The translations under genes and the position numbers were made by a program. This document shows positions 34,783 through 43,377 of a stretch of DNA of 64,000 bases, in pieces. The notes beneath the pieces were generated by a model. It did no database searches, was not told where the DNA came from, and worked only from the letters and a program-made list of their open reading frames with translations. The stretch is from NCBI GenBank assembly GCA_040081395.1, contig JBEBGN010000004.1, forward strand, positions 1 to 64,000, in the 5' to 3' direction. The DNA is from UBA2982 sp040081395 (GTDB lineage: Bacteria > Gemmatimonadota > Gemmatimonadetes > Longimicrobiales > Gaopeijiaceae). Each line of letters begins with the position of its first letter. Positions within the stretch are counted from its first letter, which is position 1.

Positions 34783-36545
34783 TGGAGAACCTCGACGTCG
34801 CCCGCGAGCTCACCCTGCTCGCCGACTTGCTGGAAATCCAAGGCGCGAACCCCTTCCGCATCCGCGCCTATCGGAACGCGGTCAACACCATCGAGGGACT
34901 CTCTCGTCCGTTGTACGAGATGGTCGCGGCGGGCGAAGATCTCACGGAGCTGCCGGCCATCGGGGACAACGTGGCTGCCCACGTCGTCGAGCTGCTCCAG
35001 ACGGGCTCGATCGGCCGTCTGCGCGAGGTCGAGGCCGAATTCCCGCGCTCGCTCGTCGAACTCATGGCGCTGGATGGTCTAGGCCCCAAGAAGGCGCGTA
35101 AGCTATTCGAGGACTTGGGCGTGCGAACCATCGACGACCTGGCTGCGGCTCTGGACACAGGGAAGGTCGAGGTGTTGGAGGGCTTCGGCGCGAAGAGCGT
35201 ATCGAAGCTGCGCAACTCGATCGAGGCCCACAGGAAGCGCACGGGCCGCCCGCGCCTGGACGAGGCCGAACTGCTCATCGCCGGGCTGCTCGAGCACATG
35301 AAGCGTGCGCCCGGTGCCAAGCGGCTCGAGGTCGCTGGAAGCTTGCGTCGACGGCGCGAGACCATCGGCGACGTCGACCTCCTTGTGCAGGCCGAGGGGG
35401 ACGGCACGCCCATCGTCGAGCACTTCACGTCCTTCGAGGGTGCGGCCCGCGCCGAGGCAGCCGGGCCCACGAAGGGGAGCGTCGTCCTGACGTCAGGCCT
35501 CCAGGTCGACCTCAGGGTGGTCCCCAAGAGGTCGTTCGGTGCCGCGCTCGTGTACTTCACCGGATCGAAGGACCACAACGTGGCTATCCGCACCCGCGCC
35601 GTGCGCGATGGGCTCCGGGTCAACGAGTGGGGTGTCTACCAGGTGCCCGAGGACGTCGACCCCACGACGCTCGGCCCGACCGACGGGAAGCGGCTCGCAG
35701 GGGACACCGAGGAGTCGGTCTACGAGGCCTTGGGCCTGGCCTGGATCCCTCCAGAACTGCGGGAGAATCGGGGGGAGGTCGAGGCTGCAGCAAAGGACAC
35801 GCTGCCCCGACTCATCGAGCTCGGCGACCTGCGCGGCGACCTCCAGATGCACTCCACCTGGAGTGACGGGAAGGCATCCATCGAGACCATGGCGCGTGCG
35901 TGCGCGACCCGTGGCTACGAGTATCTTGCGATCACCGACCACAGCGGTGCGATGGCCATGCTCGAAGGGCTCGACGCGAAGCGCGCGCGCAAGCAGTGGC
36001 AGGAGATCGAGCAGGTGCGCGAGAAGGTGCCCGAGATCGAGATCCTCCGGAGCGCCGAGGTCGACATTCTCAAGGATGGCACGCTGGACCTGCCGGACGA
36101 CGTGCTCGAGGAGCTGGACCTCGTGTTGGTGTCCATCCATTCCTTCTTCGATCTGGACAAGAAGAGAATGACCGACCGAGTGCTCAAGGCGATGAGCCAT
36201 CCCGCGGTGGACATACTCGCGCACCCGACGGGCCGTCAGATCAACCGACGCGACCCCATCGCCCTCGACGTCGAGGCCGTGCTCGAGGCCGCCGCGGAAC
36301 TGTCCGTCGCGGTCGAGATCAACGCCAATCCTCGGCGGCTGGACCTCAACGAGGCGCACGCGCACCGCGCCAAGGAACTCGGCGTGCCCCTCGTGATCAG
36401 CACGGACGCGCATTCGCCATCGGGACTCGACGATATGCGCTTTGGCGTCGATCAGGCCCGTCGCGCCTGGCTCGAGTCGAAAGACGTGCTGAACACCCGG
36501 ACCGCGAAGCAGCTGCGGAAGTGGTTGCAGAGGAAGCCGACATGA
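34782..36545 (+). CDS. polX: DNA polymerase/3'-5' exonuclease PolX with PHP domain
   Basis: This 587-residue PolX has an N-terminal 8-kDa-like domain with HhH motifs (LTELPAIGDNVAAHV, LDGLGPKKARKL). A Pol-beta palm follows with the nucleotidyltransferase motif GSLRRRRETIGDVDLLV and the third carboxylate in VDLRVV. The C-terminal PHP domain keeps its metal ligands (MHSTWSDG, ITDHSGAM, HPTGRQINR, STDAHSPSGL). It acts in short-gap base-excision repair. The GTG start overlaps the ligA stop by 1 nt, so ligase and gap-filling polymerase are coupled. Confidence 0.95.
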   Translation: MENLDVARELTLLADLLEIQGANPFRIRAYRNAVNTIEGLSRPLYEMVAAGEDLTELPAIGDNVAAHVVELLQTGSIGRLREVEAEFPRSLVELMALDGLGPKKARKLFEDLGVRTIDDLAAALDTGKVEVLEGFGAKSVSKLRNSIEAHRKRTGRPRLDEAELLIAGLLEHMKRAPGAKRLEVAGSLRRRRETIGDVDLLVQAEGDGTPIVEHFTSFEGAARAEAAGPTKGSVVLTSGLQVDLRVVPKRSFGAALVYFTGSKDHNVAIRTRAVRDGLRVNEWGVYQVPEDVDPTTLGPTDGKRLAGDTEESVYEALGLAWIPPELRENRGEVEAAAKDTLPRLIELGDLRGDLQMHSTWSDGKASIETMARACATRGYEYLAITDHSGAMAMLEGLDAKRARKQWQEIEQVREKVPEIEILRSAEVDILKDGTLDLPDDVLEELDLVLVSIHSFFDLDKKRMTDRVLKAMSHPAVDILAHPTGRQINRRDPIALDVEAVLEAAAELSVAVEINANPRRLDLNEAHAHRAKELGVPLVISTDAHSPSGLDDMRFGVDQARRAWLESKDVLNTRTAKQLRKWLQRKPT

Positions 36546-37687
36546 GACAGGAGGCCCACAGGCTGTACGAAGCGATCGACCGGTGGGAACGCTCGGGCCT
36601 GATCGACGCCGACACCGCGTCCCGACTGCGCGTCGACGTGAGTCACGAAGCGAGCGCCGGTACGCTGCGGCTATCCCGGTACCTGTTGGCGGTGACCGGA
36701 GGGGTGGTCCTCCTCATCGCTGGGGGTGTCTTCCTGGATTGGGCGTGGCCCCTGATCGGTGACGGAGCCCGCGCCCTCGTCCTGGCGGCTGCGGGCGCGG
36801 TCGTGGTGACGGTCGGCGTCGCACTGGAAGAGCGCACGGAGCGATGGAGGCCGGCCGCATATCTCATGCAGACGGCGGGTCTGGGGCTGCTCTTCTCGGC
36901 CTTCGTTTACTCGCGCCGGGCATGGGCGGACCTCAGCCTGGGTGGGGTCCTGGTAGGTGTGTTGTCCCTCGTCGTGCCGATCGTGCTGGCACCACGCGCG
37001 ATGAGGCGCAATCGCGTCATGCCTGCGGTGCATCTCGCGTTCGGCCTGGCCTTCCTCGCGGTCTTCCTGGAGCGCGCTACCCCGCTCTCCGAGGATGCCA
37101 TCATCTGGGTGCTCGACGCCGTACTCCTGGCCACGCTGCTGATGCTCTCCCGCGCGCTATCGAGCGAGGGGGGTGTCGAGCGCCACCCCTGGATGGTCAA
37201 CGCACTCGTGACCGCGATGGGCTCGGGTTTCCTGTTGGTCACCTGGACCGGGCTCGGCCCGCTCGACCTCTCGGAAGATGCCATCTGGCCACTCGACCTC
37301 TGGCTGGCGCTGACGGTCGGGCTCGGGGTCTGGGGCATCGAGCGAGGCCCACCCAGCCTCTCCCGCGAGTGGCTCGGCGACCTACTCGCCTGGCTCCTCG
37401 TCGCCTGGATCGCGTTGGGATTCTACACCTCGCTGGAGGCGCTCGACGGGCCGCCCGAGCTTCCGCTCCTTTTGGTGGGCGGCGCGGGCGTCGCGGCCTT
37501 CGTATACGCGAACGGCCGCGGACTGCGCTCCCTCATGGGCGCGGCGACCCTCGCGTTCGTGGCCCCGCTCTGGTACTGGGCGGTGGACCGCGGTGGTGCA
37601 CTGGGTGCCGTTGCGGCCCTAGTCGCCACCGCGGGCATCCTGTTCTGGGTGTCGGGACGCATCGGGAAGCGACCCGCGGCGGGGTAG
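36542..37687 (+). CDS. DUF2157-like multi-spanning membrane protein
   Basis: This 381-residue protein begins with a soluble N-terminal ~45 residues (EAIDRWERSGLIDADTASRLR), as seen in DUF2157 proteins. About ten hydrophobic helices follow, the first being YLLAVTGGVVLLIAGGVFL. Its ATG overlaps the polX stop (ATGA), so it is translationally linked to the repair genes. The function is unknown. Confidence 0.75.
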   Translation: MRQEAHRLYEAIDRWERSGLIDADTASRLRVDVSHEASAGTLRLSRYLLAVTGGVVLLIAGGVFLDWAWPLIGDGARALVLAAAGAVVVTVGVALEERTERWRPAAYLMQTAGLGLLFSAFVYSRRAWADLSLGGVLVGVLSLVVPIVLAPRAMRRNRVMPAVHLAFGLAFLAVFLERATPLSEDAIIWVLDAVLLATLLMLSRALSSEGGVERHPWMVNALVTAMGSGFLLVTWTGLGPLDLSEDAIWPLDLWLALTVGLGVWGIERGPPSLSREWLGDLLAWLLVAWIALGFYTSLEALDGPPELPLLLVGGAGVAAFVYANGRGLRSLMGAATLAFVAPLWYWAVDRGGALGAVAALVATAGILFWVSGRIGKRPAAG

Positions 37688-37759
37688 GCGGCCCGGCAAG
37701 GCCCGGGTAGCTTCTTCCCCTCACCAGGAATCCGAGCATAGATAAGGAGCCTCGCTTCC

Positions 37760-38650
37760 ATGTTGCCGATCGACCTCACGGGCAAGCGCGCCTTCGTCGC
37801 GGGCGTAGCCGACGACAAGGGGTACGGGTGGGCCATCGTGCGCGCGCTCGCGCAGGCTGGCGCATCGGTCTGCGTGGGGACCTGGCCTCCTGTGCTGCGC
37901 ATCTTCACCAAGAGCTTGGAGCGCGGGAAGCTCGATCTGTCGATTCCCGGCGGCGGCGAGATCGCCTTCGAGAAGGTCTATCCGCTCGACGCGGTGTTCG
38001 ACTCGCCGTCAGACGTGCCCGAGGACATTCGGACAGACAAGCGCTACATCGAGCTGACCGGGTACACGATGCAGGAGGTCGCGGATCAGGTGCGTGCGGA
38101 CTTCGGCGCACCCTGCATCGATATTCTAGTGCACTCGCTCGCCAACGGCCCGGAGGTCCAGAAGCCGCTGCTCGAGACCAGTCGCGGCGGATATCTCGCG
38201 GCGGTGAGCGCGAGTGCGTTTTCCATGGTGAGCATGGTCCAGCGTTTCGGGCCGCTCGCGCGGCCCGGCTCGTCGCTGGTATCGCTCTCGTACCTCGCTG
38301 CGGAGCGGGTCATTCCTGGCTACGGCGGAGGCATGAGCTCCGCCAAGGCCGCGTTGGAGAGCGACACACGCACCCTCGCCTTCGAGGCCGGCCGCAAGTA
38401 TGGCATGCGGGTGAATACCATCAGCGCGGGACCGCTCGCCAGCCGCGCGGCCAAAGCGATCGGCACCATCGACAAGATGGTCGACTACTACCGCGCGAAC
38501 GCCGCGCTCCCCGAGGCCAACACCGCCGACGAAGTCGGGTGGGCCACTGCCTTTCTTTGCTCCTCGCTCGGCTCGGGCATCACCGGCGAGACGCTGCACG
38601 TCGACAAGGGCTACCACATCATGGGAATGCCGGCGGCGCCCCAGCTGTGA
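37760..38650 (+). CDS. fabI: Enoyl-ACP reductase FabI, plant/chloroplast-type
   Basis: This 296-residue NADH-dependent enoyl-ACP reductase completes each elongation cycle of fatty-acid synthesis. The cofactor motif is AGVADDKGYGWAIV. The segment VYPLDAVFDSPSDVPEDI is the long loop found in plant chloroplast enzymes and their bacterial relatives but absent from E. coli FabI. The catalytic region is YGGGMSSAKAALESDTR with Tyr and Lys eight apart, as in plant ENR. It is followed by a GTGA overlap with the aminotransferase gene. Confidence 0.94.
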   Translation: MLPIDLTGKRAFVAGVADDKGYGWAIVRALAQAGASVCVGTWPPVLRIFTKSLERGKLDLSIPGGGEIAFEKVYPLDAVFDSPSDVPEDIRTDKRYIELTGYTMQEVADQVRADFGAPCIDILVHSLANGPEVQKPLLETSRGGYLAAVSASAFSMVSMVQRFGPLARPGSSLVSLSYLAAERVIPGYGGGMSSAKAALESDTRTLAFEAGRKYGMRVNTISAGPLASRAAKAIGTIDKMVDYYRANAALPEANTADEVGWATAFLCSSLGSGITGETLHVDKGYHIMGMPAAPQL

Positions 38651-40011
38651 CGGTCTCGCGGGCCTTCGGCTCCCGTCTGCCGGACATGCGGGTGCCCATC
38701 CCGGGTCCGGCGTCGAAGGACTTGGCGGACAGACTGCGAGCCGTCGAGTCGCGCAACGTCACGTGGCTGAGCGACGACTGGCCGATCTTCTGGGAGGAAG
38801 CCGCGGGGGCCAACGTCCGCGACGCCGACGGTAACGTCTACGTCGACCTGTGCGCCGGCTTCGGCGTCGCGCTGCTCGGGCACTCCCACCCCTCTGTCGT
38901 GGCCGCGGTGAGCGAGCAGGCGCGTCGCCTGATTCACGGCATGGGCGACGTCCACCCACCGACCCTCCGCGTCGAGTTGCTCGAGCGCCTACGCGACCTC
39001 GCTCCCTGGCCGGAGGCCCGCGCGGTGCTCGCCTCGACGGGCTCCGAGGCCGTCGAGATCGCGCTCAAGACCGCACAGCTCCGCAGCGGCCACGCGGGTG
39101 TGCTCGCGTTCGAGGGCGGCTACCATGGCCTCACGATGGGGTCGCTCGCGACGACGGCTCGCCAGACCTTTCGTCGCCCCTTCGCCAAGAAGCTCTACCG
39201 GGGCGTGGCGTTCGCGCCCTATCCGCTGGCAGGGCCGCGCTCCGGTGTGAGCGCGGCGGCCACACTCGATTTCGTGCGTCGCGCGCTCAGGGACGGCGCG
39301 CCGAACGGGGACCCTATCGGAGCCATGATCATCGAGCCCGTCCAGGGGCGGGCCGGGGCGCGCGTCGCGCCCGGGGGCTTCATGGCCGACGTATCCGCGT
39401 TGGCGCGCGAGGCCGGCGTGGTCATCATCGCCGACGAGATCCTCACGGGAATGGGACGCTGCGGCGCGATGCTGGCAACGACGCGCGTAGGCCTCTTGCC
39501 GGATCTCGTGTGCGTGGGCAAGGCCCTGGGCGGCGGACTGCCACTGTCGGCGTGCATCGGCAGGAGCACCGTGATGGACGCGTGGCCCGCGAGCGATGGC
39601 GAAGCGATCCACACCAGCACCTTTCTCGGTCATCCGCTCGCCTGTGCCTCTGCACTCGCCGCGCTCGATCGCTACGGCCCGGAGTCCGTGTTGGCGCGGG
39701 TGGAGGCCCTGGGTGAGCGGCTCCGGACCCGTCTCGGGGAGCGACTTTCCCCGGAGGGGGGTGTAAAGGAGGTACGCGGCTTGGGGCTCCTGATCGGGAT
39801 CGAGTTGATCTCGGACCGGCCCGCCCCTGCCGCGCGAGTCGCCGCTGCCGCGCTGCGCGAAGGTGTGATCGTCTTGCCGGCGGGGGAGGCGGGGCAGGTC
39901 GTAGAGTTGACGCCGTCGGTCGCGTTGACCGACGAGCAGGCGGACCACGCCGTGGAGGTATTGGTGAGGGCGATCGCAGCGCAGCAGGTGACGAGCGAAG
40001 GGACGAAGTAG
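38647..40011 (+). CDS. Class III PLP-dependent aminotransferase
   Basis: This ~454-residue enzyme is in the acetylornithine/GABA transaminase fold class. It shows the phosphate-binding STGSEAVEIAL, the GGYHGLTMGSLATT segment, ADEILTGMGRCG and the internal-aldimine Lys in VCVGKALGGGLPLSACI. The GTG start overlaps fabI by 4 nt. Amino donor and acceptor are not evident; 4-aminobutyrate or a diamine is possible. Confidence 0.9.
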   Translation: MTVSRAFGSRLPDMRVPIPGPASKDLADRLRAVESRNVTWLSDDWPIFWEEAAGANVRDADGNVYVDLCAGFGVALLGHSHPSVVAAVSEQARRLIHGMGDVHPPTLRVELLERLRDLAPWPEARAVLASTGSEAVEIALKTAQLRSGHAGVLAFEGGYHGLTMGSLATTARQTFRRPFAKKLYRGVAFAPYPLAGPRSGVSAAATLDFVRRALRDGAPNGDPIGAMIIEPVQGRAGARVAPGGFMADVSALAREAGVVIIADEILTGMGRCGAMLATTRVGLLPDLVCVGKALGGGLPLSACIGRSTVMDAWPASDGEAIHTSTFLGHPLACASALAALDRYGPESVLARVEALGERLRTRLGERLSPEGGVKEVRGLGLLIGIELISDRPAPAARVAAAALREGVIVLPAGEAGQVVELTPSVALTDEQADHAVEVLVRAIAAQQVTSEGTK

Positions 40012-40013
40012 AC

Positions 40014-40715
40014 GTGCGTAGGCGCTTGCTCGTCGTTGTGGTTCTCGCGGCGGGTTGGCTCTCCTCGATGGCCGCTGGCCCACGGCCGAGCGAGGGGCCA
40101 CCGCCGGCTCGGCTGGACGTGCCCGTCGTCCTCGTGCCCGGTTGGTTCGATACCGCGCGGGATCTCGCGGCGCTCAAGATCCGATTGCTCGGGGCGGGTG
40201 CGGCGCACGTGGAGACGCTGACCTTCCAGGAGCCCACCGGAAGCAACCGCGAGCATGCTCAGGAGATCGACTCGCTGGTCAGCCAGGTGCTCCGCGAATC
40301 CGGGGCGGATCAGGTCGACATCGTCGCCCACTCGATGGGAGGGCTCGCCACCCGTTGGTACTTGAAGACGCGTCCCGAAGCACCGGTGCGCCGCACCGTG
40401 TTCATCGCGTCTCCGCACCATGGCACCTATACTGCGCTCGTGGCCTGGGGCGAGGGGCGTGACGAGATGATGCCGGATAGCGAGTTCCTGGCATCTCTGA
40501 ACTCCGGAGCGCCCCTGCCGGAGGGCATCGAGGCCATGACGATCCGCACGCCCATCGACACGCACGTACTTCCCGGCGAGAGCGCCACGCTCCCGGGAGT
40601 GGAGGACCACACCGTCTGCTGCCCGACCCATCAGGGGCTGCTGCGCAGTGACGACGTTTTCTATCTCGTGATCGACTTCCTCGAGCGCACCGGACCGCCG
40701 GCGGAGCCTCGTTGA
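40014..40715 (+). CDS. Secreted alpha/beta-hydrolase, triacylglycerol-lipase-like
   Basis: This 233-residue protein has a signal segment (LLVVVVLAAGWLSSMAAG). The lipase core is VVLVPGWFDTARD (oxyanion region), VDIVAHSMGGLA (nucleophile Ser) and an ASPHHGTYTA segment, like Bacillus LipA/EstA-type lipases. The C-terminal THQGLL His is a plausible catalytic residue. The GTG start lies 2 nt after the aminotransferase stop, and the end overlaps the HAD gene (TTGA). Confidence 0.85.
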   Translation: MRRRLLVVVVLAAGWLSSMAAGPRPSEGPPPARLDVPVVLVPGWFDTARDLAALKIRLLGAGAAHVETLTFQEPTGSNREHAQEIDSLVSQVLRESGADQVDIVAHSMGGLATRWYLKTRPEAPVRRTVFIASPHHGTYTALVAWGEGRDEMMPDSEFLASLNSGAPLPEGIEAMTIRTPIDTHVLPGESATLPGVEDHTVCCPTHQGLLRSDDVFYLVIDFLERTGPPAEPR

Positions 40716-41374
40716 CGGCAACGCGCGGCTGGAGTGGCGTTTTCTTCGATCTGGATGGCACGCTGGCGGATACCGTCGAGCTCATCCTCATGAGCTACCG
40801 GCACACCATGCGCGCCCATTTGGGGGAAGCGCCCCCCGACGCGCGCTGGCTCGCGACGCTCGGGACGCCCCTCCGCGATCAGCTCGGTGACTTCGCGCGC
40901 GACGAAGACGAGGCCGCGGCCATGCTCGCGACCTACACGGAGTTCCAGCGCCGAATCCACGACGAGATGGTGAAGCCGTTCCCCGGCGCGGTCGAGCTGC
41001 TGGATACCCTGCGGTCGCGAGGATCGAAGTTGGCCGTCGTCACGAGCAAGCGCGGACAGGTCGCGCGCCGCACGCTCGAGGTCTGTGGCCTCGCCGACGC
41101 GATCGATTTCGTGGTGTCGGCGGAGGACGTCCGAAGGGGAAAGCCCGATCCGGAAGCGGTGCACGTCGCTCTGGAAGCCCTCGGCCTCGCGACAATGGCG
41201 CGCGAGGTGCTCTTCGTGGGCGACTCGCCGTTCGACCTGCGTGCGGGCCGCGCGGCGGGCACGCGAACCGCCGCTGCGCCGTGGGGCGCCTTCGACAGGG
41301 CCGCGTTGGAGGTGGAAGCGCCCGACTACGTCCTGAGGGGACTCGGCGACGTGCTCGAGATCGCGCCCGACTAG
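40712..41374 (+). CDS. HAD-superfamily hydrolase (phosphoglycolate phosphatase/PpaX-like)
   Basis: This 220-residue HAD protein has motif I FFDLDGTLADT, motif II VVTSKRG, motif III KPDPEAV and motif IV VGDSPFDLRAG, all intact, with an alpha-helical cap of the Gph/PpaX type. The substrate could be phosphoglycolate or pyrophosphate. The start is probably the TTG overlapping the lipase stop. Confidence 0.88.
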   Translation: MTATRGWSGVFFDLDGTLADTVELILMSYRHTMRAHLGEAPPDARWLATLGTPLRDQLGDFARDEDEAAAMLATYTEFQRRIHDEMVKPFPGAVELLDTLRSRGSKLAVVTSKRGQVARRTLEVCGLADAIDFVVSAEDVRRGKPDPEAVHVALEALGLATMAREVLFVGDSPFDLRAGRAAGTRTAAAPWGAFDRAALEVEAPDYVLRGLGDVLEIAPD

Positions 41375-41686
41375 CTACTCGGCCCGCGAGGTCGCGAAGT
41401 CGATCTGTTCCGCTACGTCGAGGTCCTTGCCGGTGATCCCCCCGAGGTCGTGCGTCGTCAGCGACACCGTGACCTTGGAAAAGCGAACGTCGATGTCCGG
41501 GTGGTGGTTGAAGTGGTCAGCGACCGACGCGATGCGGTTGACGAACACAATCGAGTCCCGGAACGACGAGAAGACGAAGTCCTTGGTCAGCTTGTTCGCC
41601 TGACGCTTCCACCCGCGGTGGGTCGTCAGCCAGCCCTTGATGGACTCGGCAGTCAGCTTCTCGAGCGTGCGCGTTGCGGGCATCAC
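41375..41686 (-). CDS. Pterin-4a-carbinolamine dehydratase
   Basis: This 103-residue PCD/DCoH has the active-site motif DHFNHHPDIDV and a C-terminal THDLGGITGKDLDVAEQID. It recycles tetrahydrobiopterin or an alternative pterin and may help in molybdopterin handling. It converges with the HAD gene directly at its stop. A GTG at 41686 or the following ATG at 41683 could be used. Confidence 0.92.
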   Translation of the reverse strand: MMPATRTLEKLTAESIKGWLTTHRGWKRQANKLTKDFVFSSFRDSIVFVNRIASVADHFNHHPDIDVRFSKVTVSLTTHDLGGITGKDLDVAEQIDFATSRAE

Positions 41687-41749
41687 GGCTACCCCGGCGG
41701 AGGATTCCTACCCGTCTGTGACACCTCGGGCGGGCAAGTCGTTGAGGGG

Positions 41750-41779
41750 TTGACGCTTGAGACGACACCTCCTTAAGAT
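41750..41779 (+). promoter_or_regulatory. Candidate sigma-70-type promoter of the tRNA-Glu/tRNA-Val unit
   Basis: TTGACG at 41750-41755 and TAAGAT at 41774-41779 are separated by 18 nt and lie 43 nt before the tRNA-Glu gene. The -35 box matches the consensus at five of six positions. The adjacent sequence then forms a hairpin. Confidence 0.5.
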
Positions 41780-41780
41780 T

Positions 41781-41808
41781 GCTCCCCTCCTGCCACCGGG
41801 AGGGGAGC
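41781..41808 (+). other. Perfect 10-bp hairpin in the tRNA leader
   Basis: GCTCCCCTCC at 41781-41790 pairs with GGAGGGGAGC at 41799-41808 around an 8-nt loop. It lies between the promoter candidate and tRNA-Glu, so it would start the precursor transcript. It has no T-run, so it is more likely a leader/processing element than a terminator. Confidence 0.55.
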
Positions 41809-41821
41809 ATTGCGTACGGAC

Positions 41822-41894
41822 GCCCTCATCGTCTAGTGGCCTAGGATAACGCCCTCTCACGGCGTAGACCGGGGTTCGAGTCCCCGTGGGGGTA
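41822..41894 (+). tRNA. tRNA-Glu (anticodon CTC)
   Basis: The 73-nt cloverleaf starts GCCCTCATCGTCTAGTGG and closes with TGGGGGTA. The acceptor stem pairs GCCCTCA with TGGGGGT through two G-U pairs. The anticodon loop reads CCTCTCA with CTC, and the T arm has GGTTCGAGTCC. There is no encoded CCA. Confidence 0.95.
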
Positions 41895-41916
41895 TGGGCG
41901 GTAGCGCCTCGCCCGA

Positions 41917-41988
41917 GGTCGCTTAGCTCAGCGGTAGAGCACCACGCTCACATCGTGGGGGTCGCAGGTTCAAATCCTGCAGCGACCA
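41917..41988 (+). tRNA. tRNA-Val (anticodon CAC)
   Basis: The 72-nt cloverleaf has acceptor GGTCGCT/AGCGACC, D arm TAGCTCAGCGGTAGAGC, anticodon stem CCACG/CGTGG with loop CTCACAT, so the anticodon is CAC, and T loop GGTTCAAATCC. The discriminator is A and no CCA is encoded. It follows tRNA-Glu by 22 nt and is probably co-transcribed with it. Confidence 0.94.
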
Positions 41989-41998
41989 TGCGGACCAG

Positions 41999-42023
41999 GC
42001 TCGGGGCCGGAACGGCCCCGAGC
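41999..42023 (+). terminator. Terminator hairpin after tRNA-Val
   Basis: GCTCGGGGCCG and CGGCCCCGAGC form a perfect 11-bp stem around GAA, 10 nt after the tRNA. Only a weak T-rich sequence follows (AGGTTGT), but position and stability fit a terminator. Confidence 0.7.
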
Positions 42024-42090
42024 AGGTTGTCACAAGCGTGCCGCGCAAACCGTTCCAGAGGCACTCGTTCTCTCGCCTCGGTTCTCGCCC

Positions 42091-43368
42091 ATGCTTTCGT
42101 CACTTCGCGTTGCCCTGCTGACCGCCGCTCTGTGCCTAGGGTGCAGCGATCCATCCGGCCCAGGCCCCGGTGTGGACCCGATCACGGAGCTGCCCCGCCC
42201 GCTCACCGCGAACGAGCAAGCGGTGATCGCCGCCTCGAACCTGTTCGGCTTCGACCTCGCTTCGCGCGTGGTGGCCAACGACCCGCGCGCCAACGTGGTC
42301 CTGTCCCCCCTCAGTGCCTCGATGGCGCTCGGCATGGCCCTCAACGGCGCGGATGGCACGACCTTCACGGCCATGCGCGATGCGCTGGGCTTCGGCGGCC
42401 TGACCCAGCAAGAGGTCAACGCCTCCTACCGCGATCTCATCGACCTCCTCACCGATCTCGACCCCACGGTCCAGTTCGAGATCGCCAATGCGATCTGGGC
42501 CAACCAGGGCGTGCCTTTCCACCAGGCGTTCTTCGACGCCGTGGCCGCGGCGTTCGACGCACGCGCCGAGTCGAGGGACTTTGCCGATCCTGCCACCCTG
42601 GACGCGATCAACGCCTGGGTGGAGGACCATACCGGAGGGCTCATCGACAGCATCCTCGATTCGCTCGACCCGGCGTTGGTCATGCTGCTCGTCAACGCGA
42701 TCTACTTCGACGGAGCGTGGACGGCCCAGTTCGATCCCGCCGACACGCGACGCCAATTCTTCATGCGCGGCAACGGTTCGACCGTCGACGTCGATATGAT
42801 GACGATGGAAGATCCCGAAGTGCGTGGCGGGTACGGTGCGACCTACTCGGCCGTCGAGTTGCCGTACGGCGGAGACGCGTTCTCCATGGTGATCGTCCTC
42901 CCGCACCAGGGCACCAGCGCGCGAGACTGGCTCGCCACGCTCGACGCGAACGGCTGGACGTCTCTGGTGGGCGGGCTGGGGCCGAGCAACGTGGAGTACT
43001 TGGCCCTGCCGAAGTTCACGCTCACGTTCGACTCGTACCTGAACGAGCCTCTTCAGGCGATGGGCATGGACCCTGCGTTCCACCCTGGAGCCGACTTCAC
43101 GAACATGTCGCCGATCGGCGACCAACTGTGCATCGGATTCGTGCGGCAGAAGACGTACATCGAAGTCGACGAGCGCGGCACGCGGGCCGCCGCCGTGACG
43201 GCCGTGGGTGTGAGCGTCACGTCCGCCGGGGGCAGCTTCGTGGTCGACCGCCCCTTCGCCTTCGCCATACGAGAGCGACTGTCCGGCACGGTGTTGTTCG
43301 TCGGACTCGTCGAGGACCCGACTGCGCAGGACACCGGACCCGAGCCCTTCACGACCGACTGCGGTTAG
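42091..43368 (+). CDS. Lipoprotein serpin (serine protease inhibitor)
   Basis: This 425-residue serpin begins with a lipobox signal (TAALCLGCS, Cys18). It keeps the serpin core motifs NVVLSPLSASMALGMALNGA, ANAIWANQG and LLVNAIYFDGAW, together with VELPYGGDAFSMVIVLP, LPKFTLTFD and RPFAFAIRERLSGTVLFVG. The hinge ERGTRAAAV (361-369) is of the inhibitory type. By spacing, P1-P1' is Thr377-Ser378. It could protect the cell from its own secreted proteases or from those of other organisms. Confidence 0.92.
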   Translation: MLSSLRVALLTAALCLGCSDPSGPGPGVDPITELPRPLTANEQAVIAASNLFGFDLASRVVANDPRANVVLSPLSASMALGMALNGADGTTFTAMRDALGFGGLTQQEVNASYRDLIDLLTDLDPTVQFEIANAIWANQGVPFHQAFFDAVAAAFDARAESRDFADPATLDAINAWVEDHTGGLIDSILDSLDPALVMLLVNAIYFDGAWTAQFDPADTRRQFFMRGNGSTVDVDMMTMEDPEVRGGYGATYSAVELPYGGDAFSMVIVLPHQGTSARDWLATLDANGWTSLVGGLGPSNVEYLALPKFTLTFDSYLNEPLQAMGMDPAFHPGADFTNMSPIGDQLCIGFVRQKTYIEVDERGTRAAAVTAVGVSVTSAGGSFVVDRPFAFAIRERLSGTVLFVGLVEDPTAQDTGPEPFTTDCG

Positions 43369-43377
43369 CCGGTCGAC

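Noticed and set aside
41822..41988. tRNA pair as an integration (att) site
   Set aside because: No integrase, direct repeat of a tRNA end or change in gene content is seen near the tRNAs.
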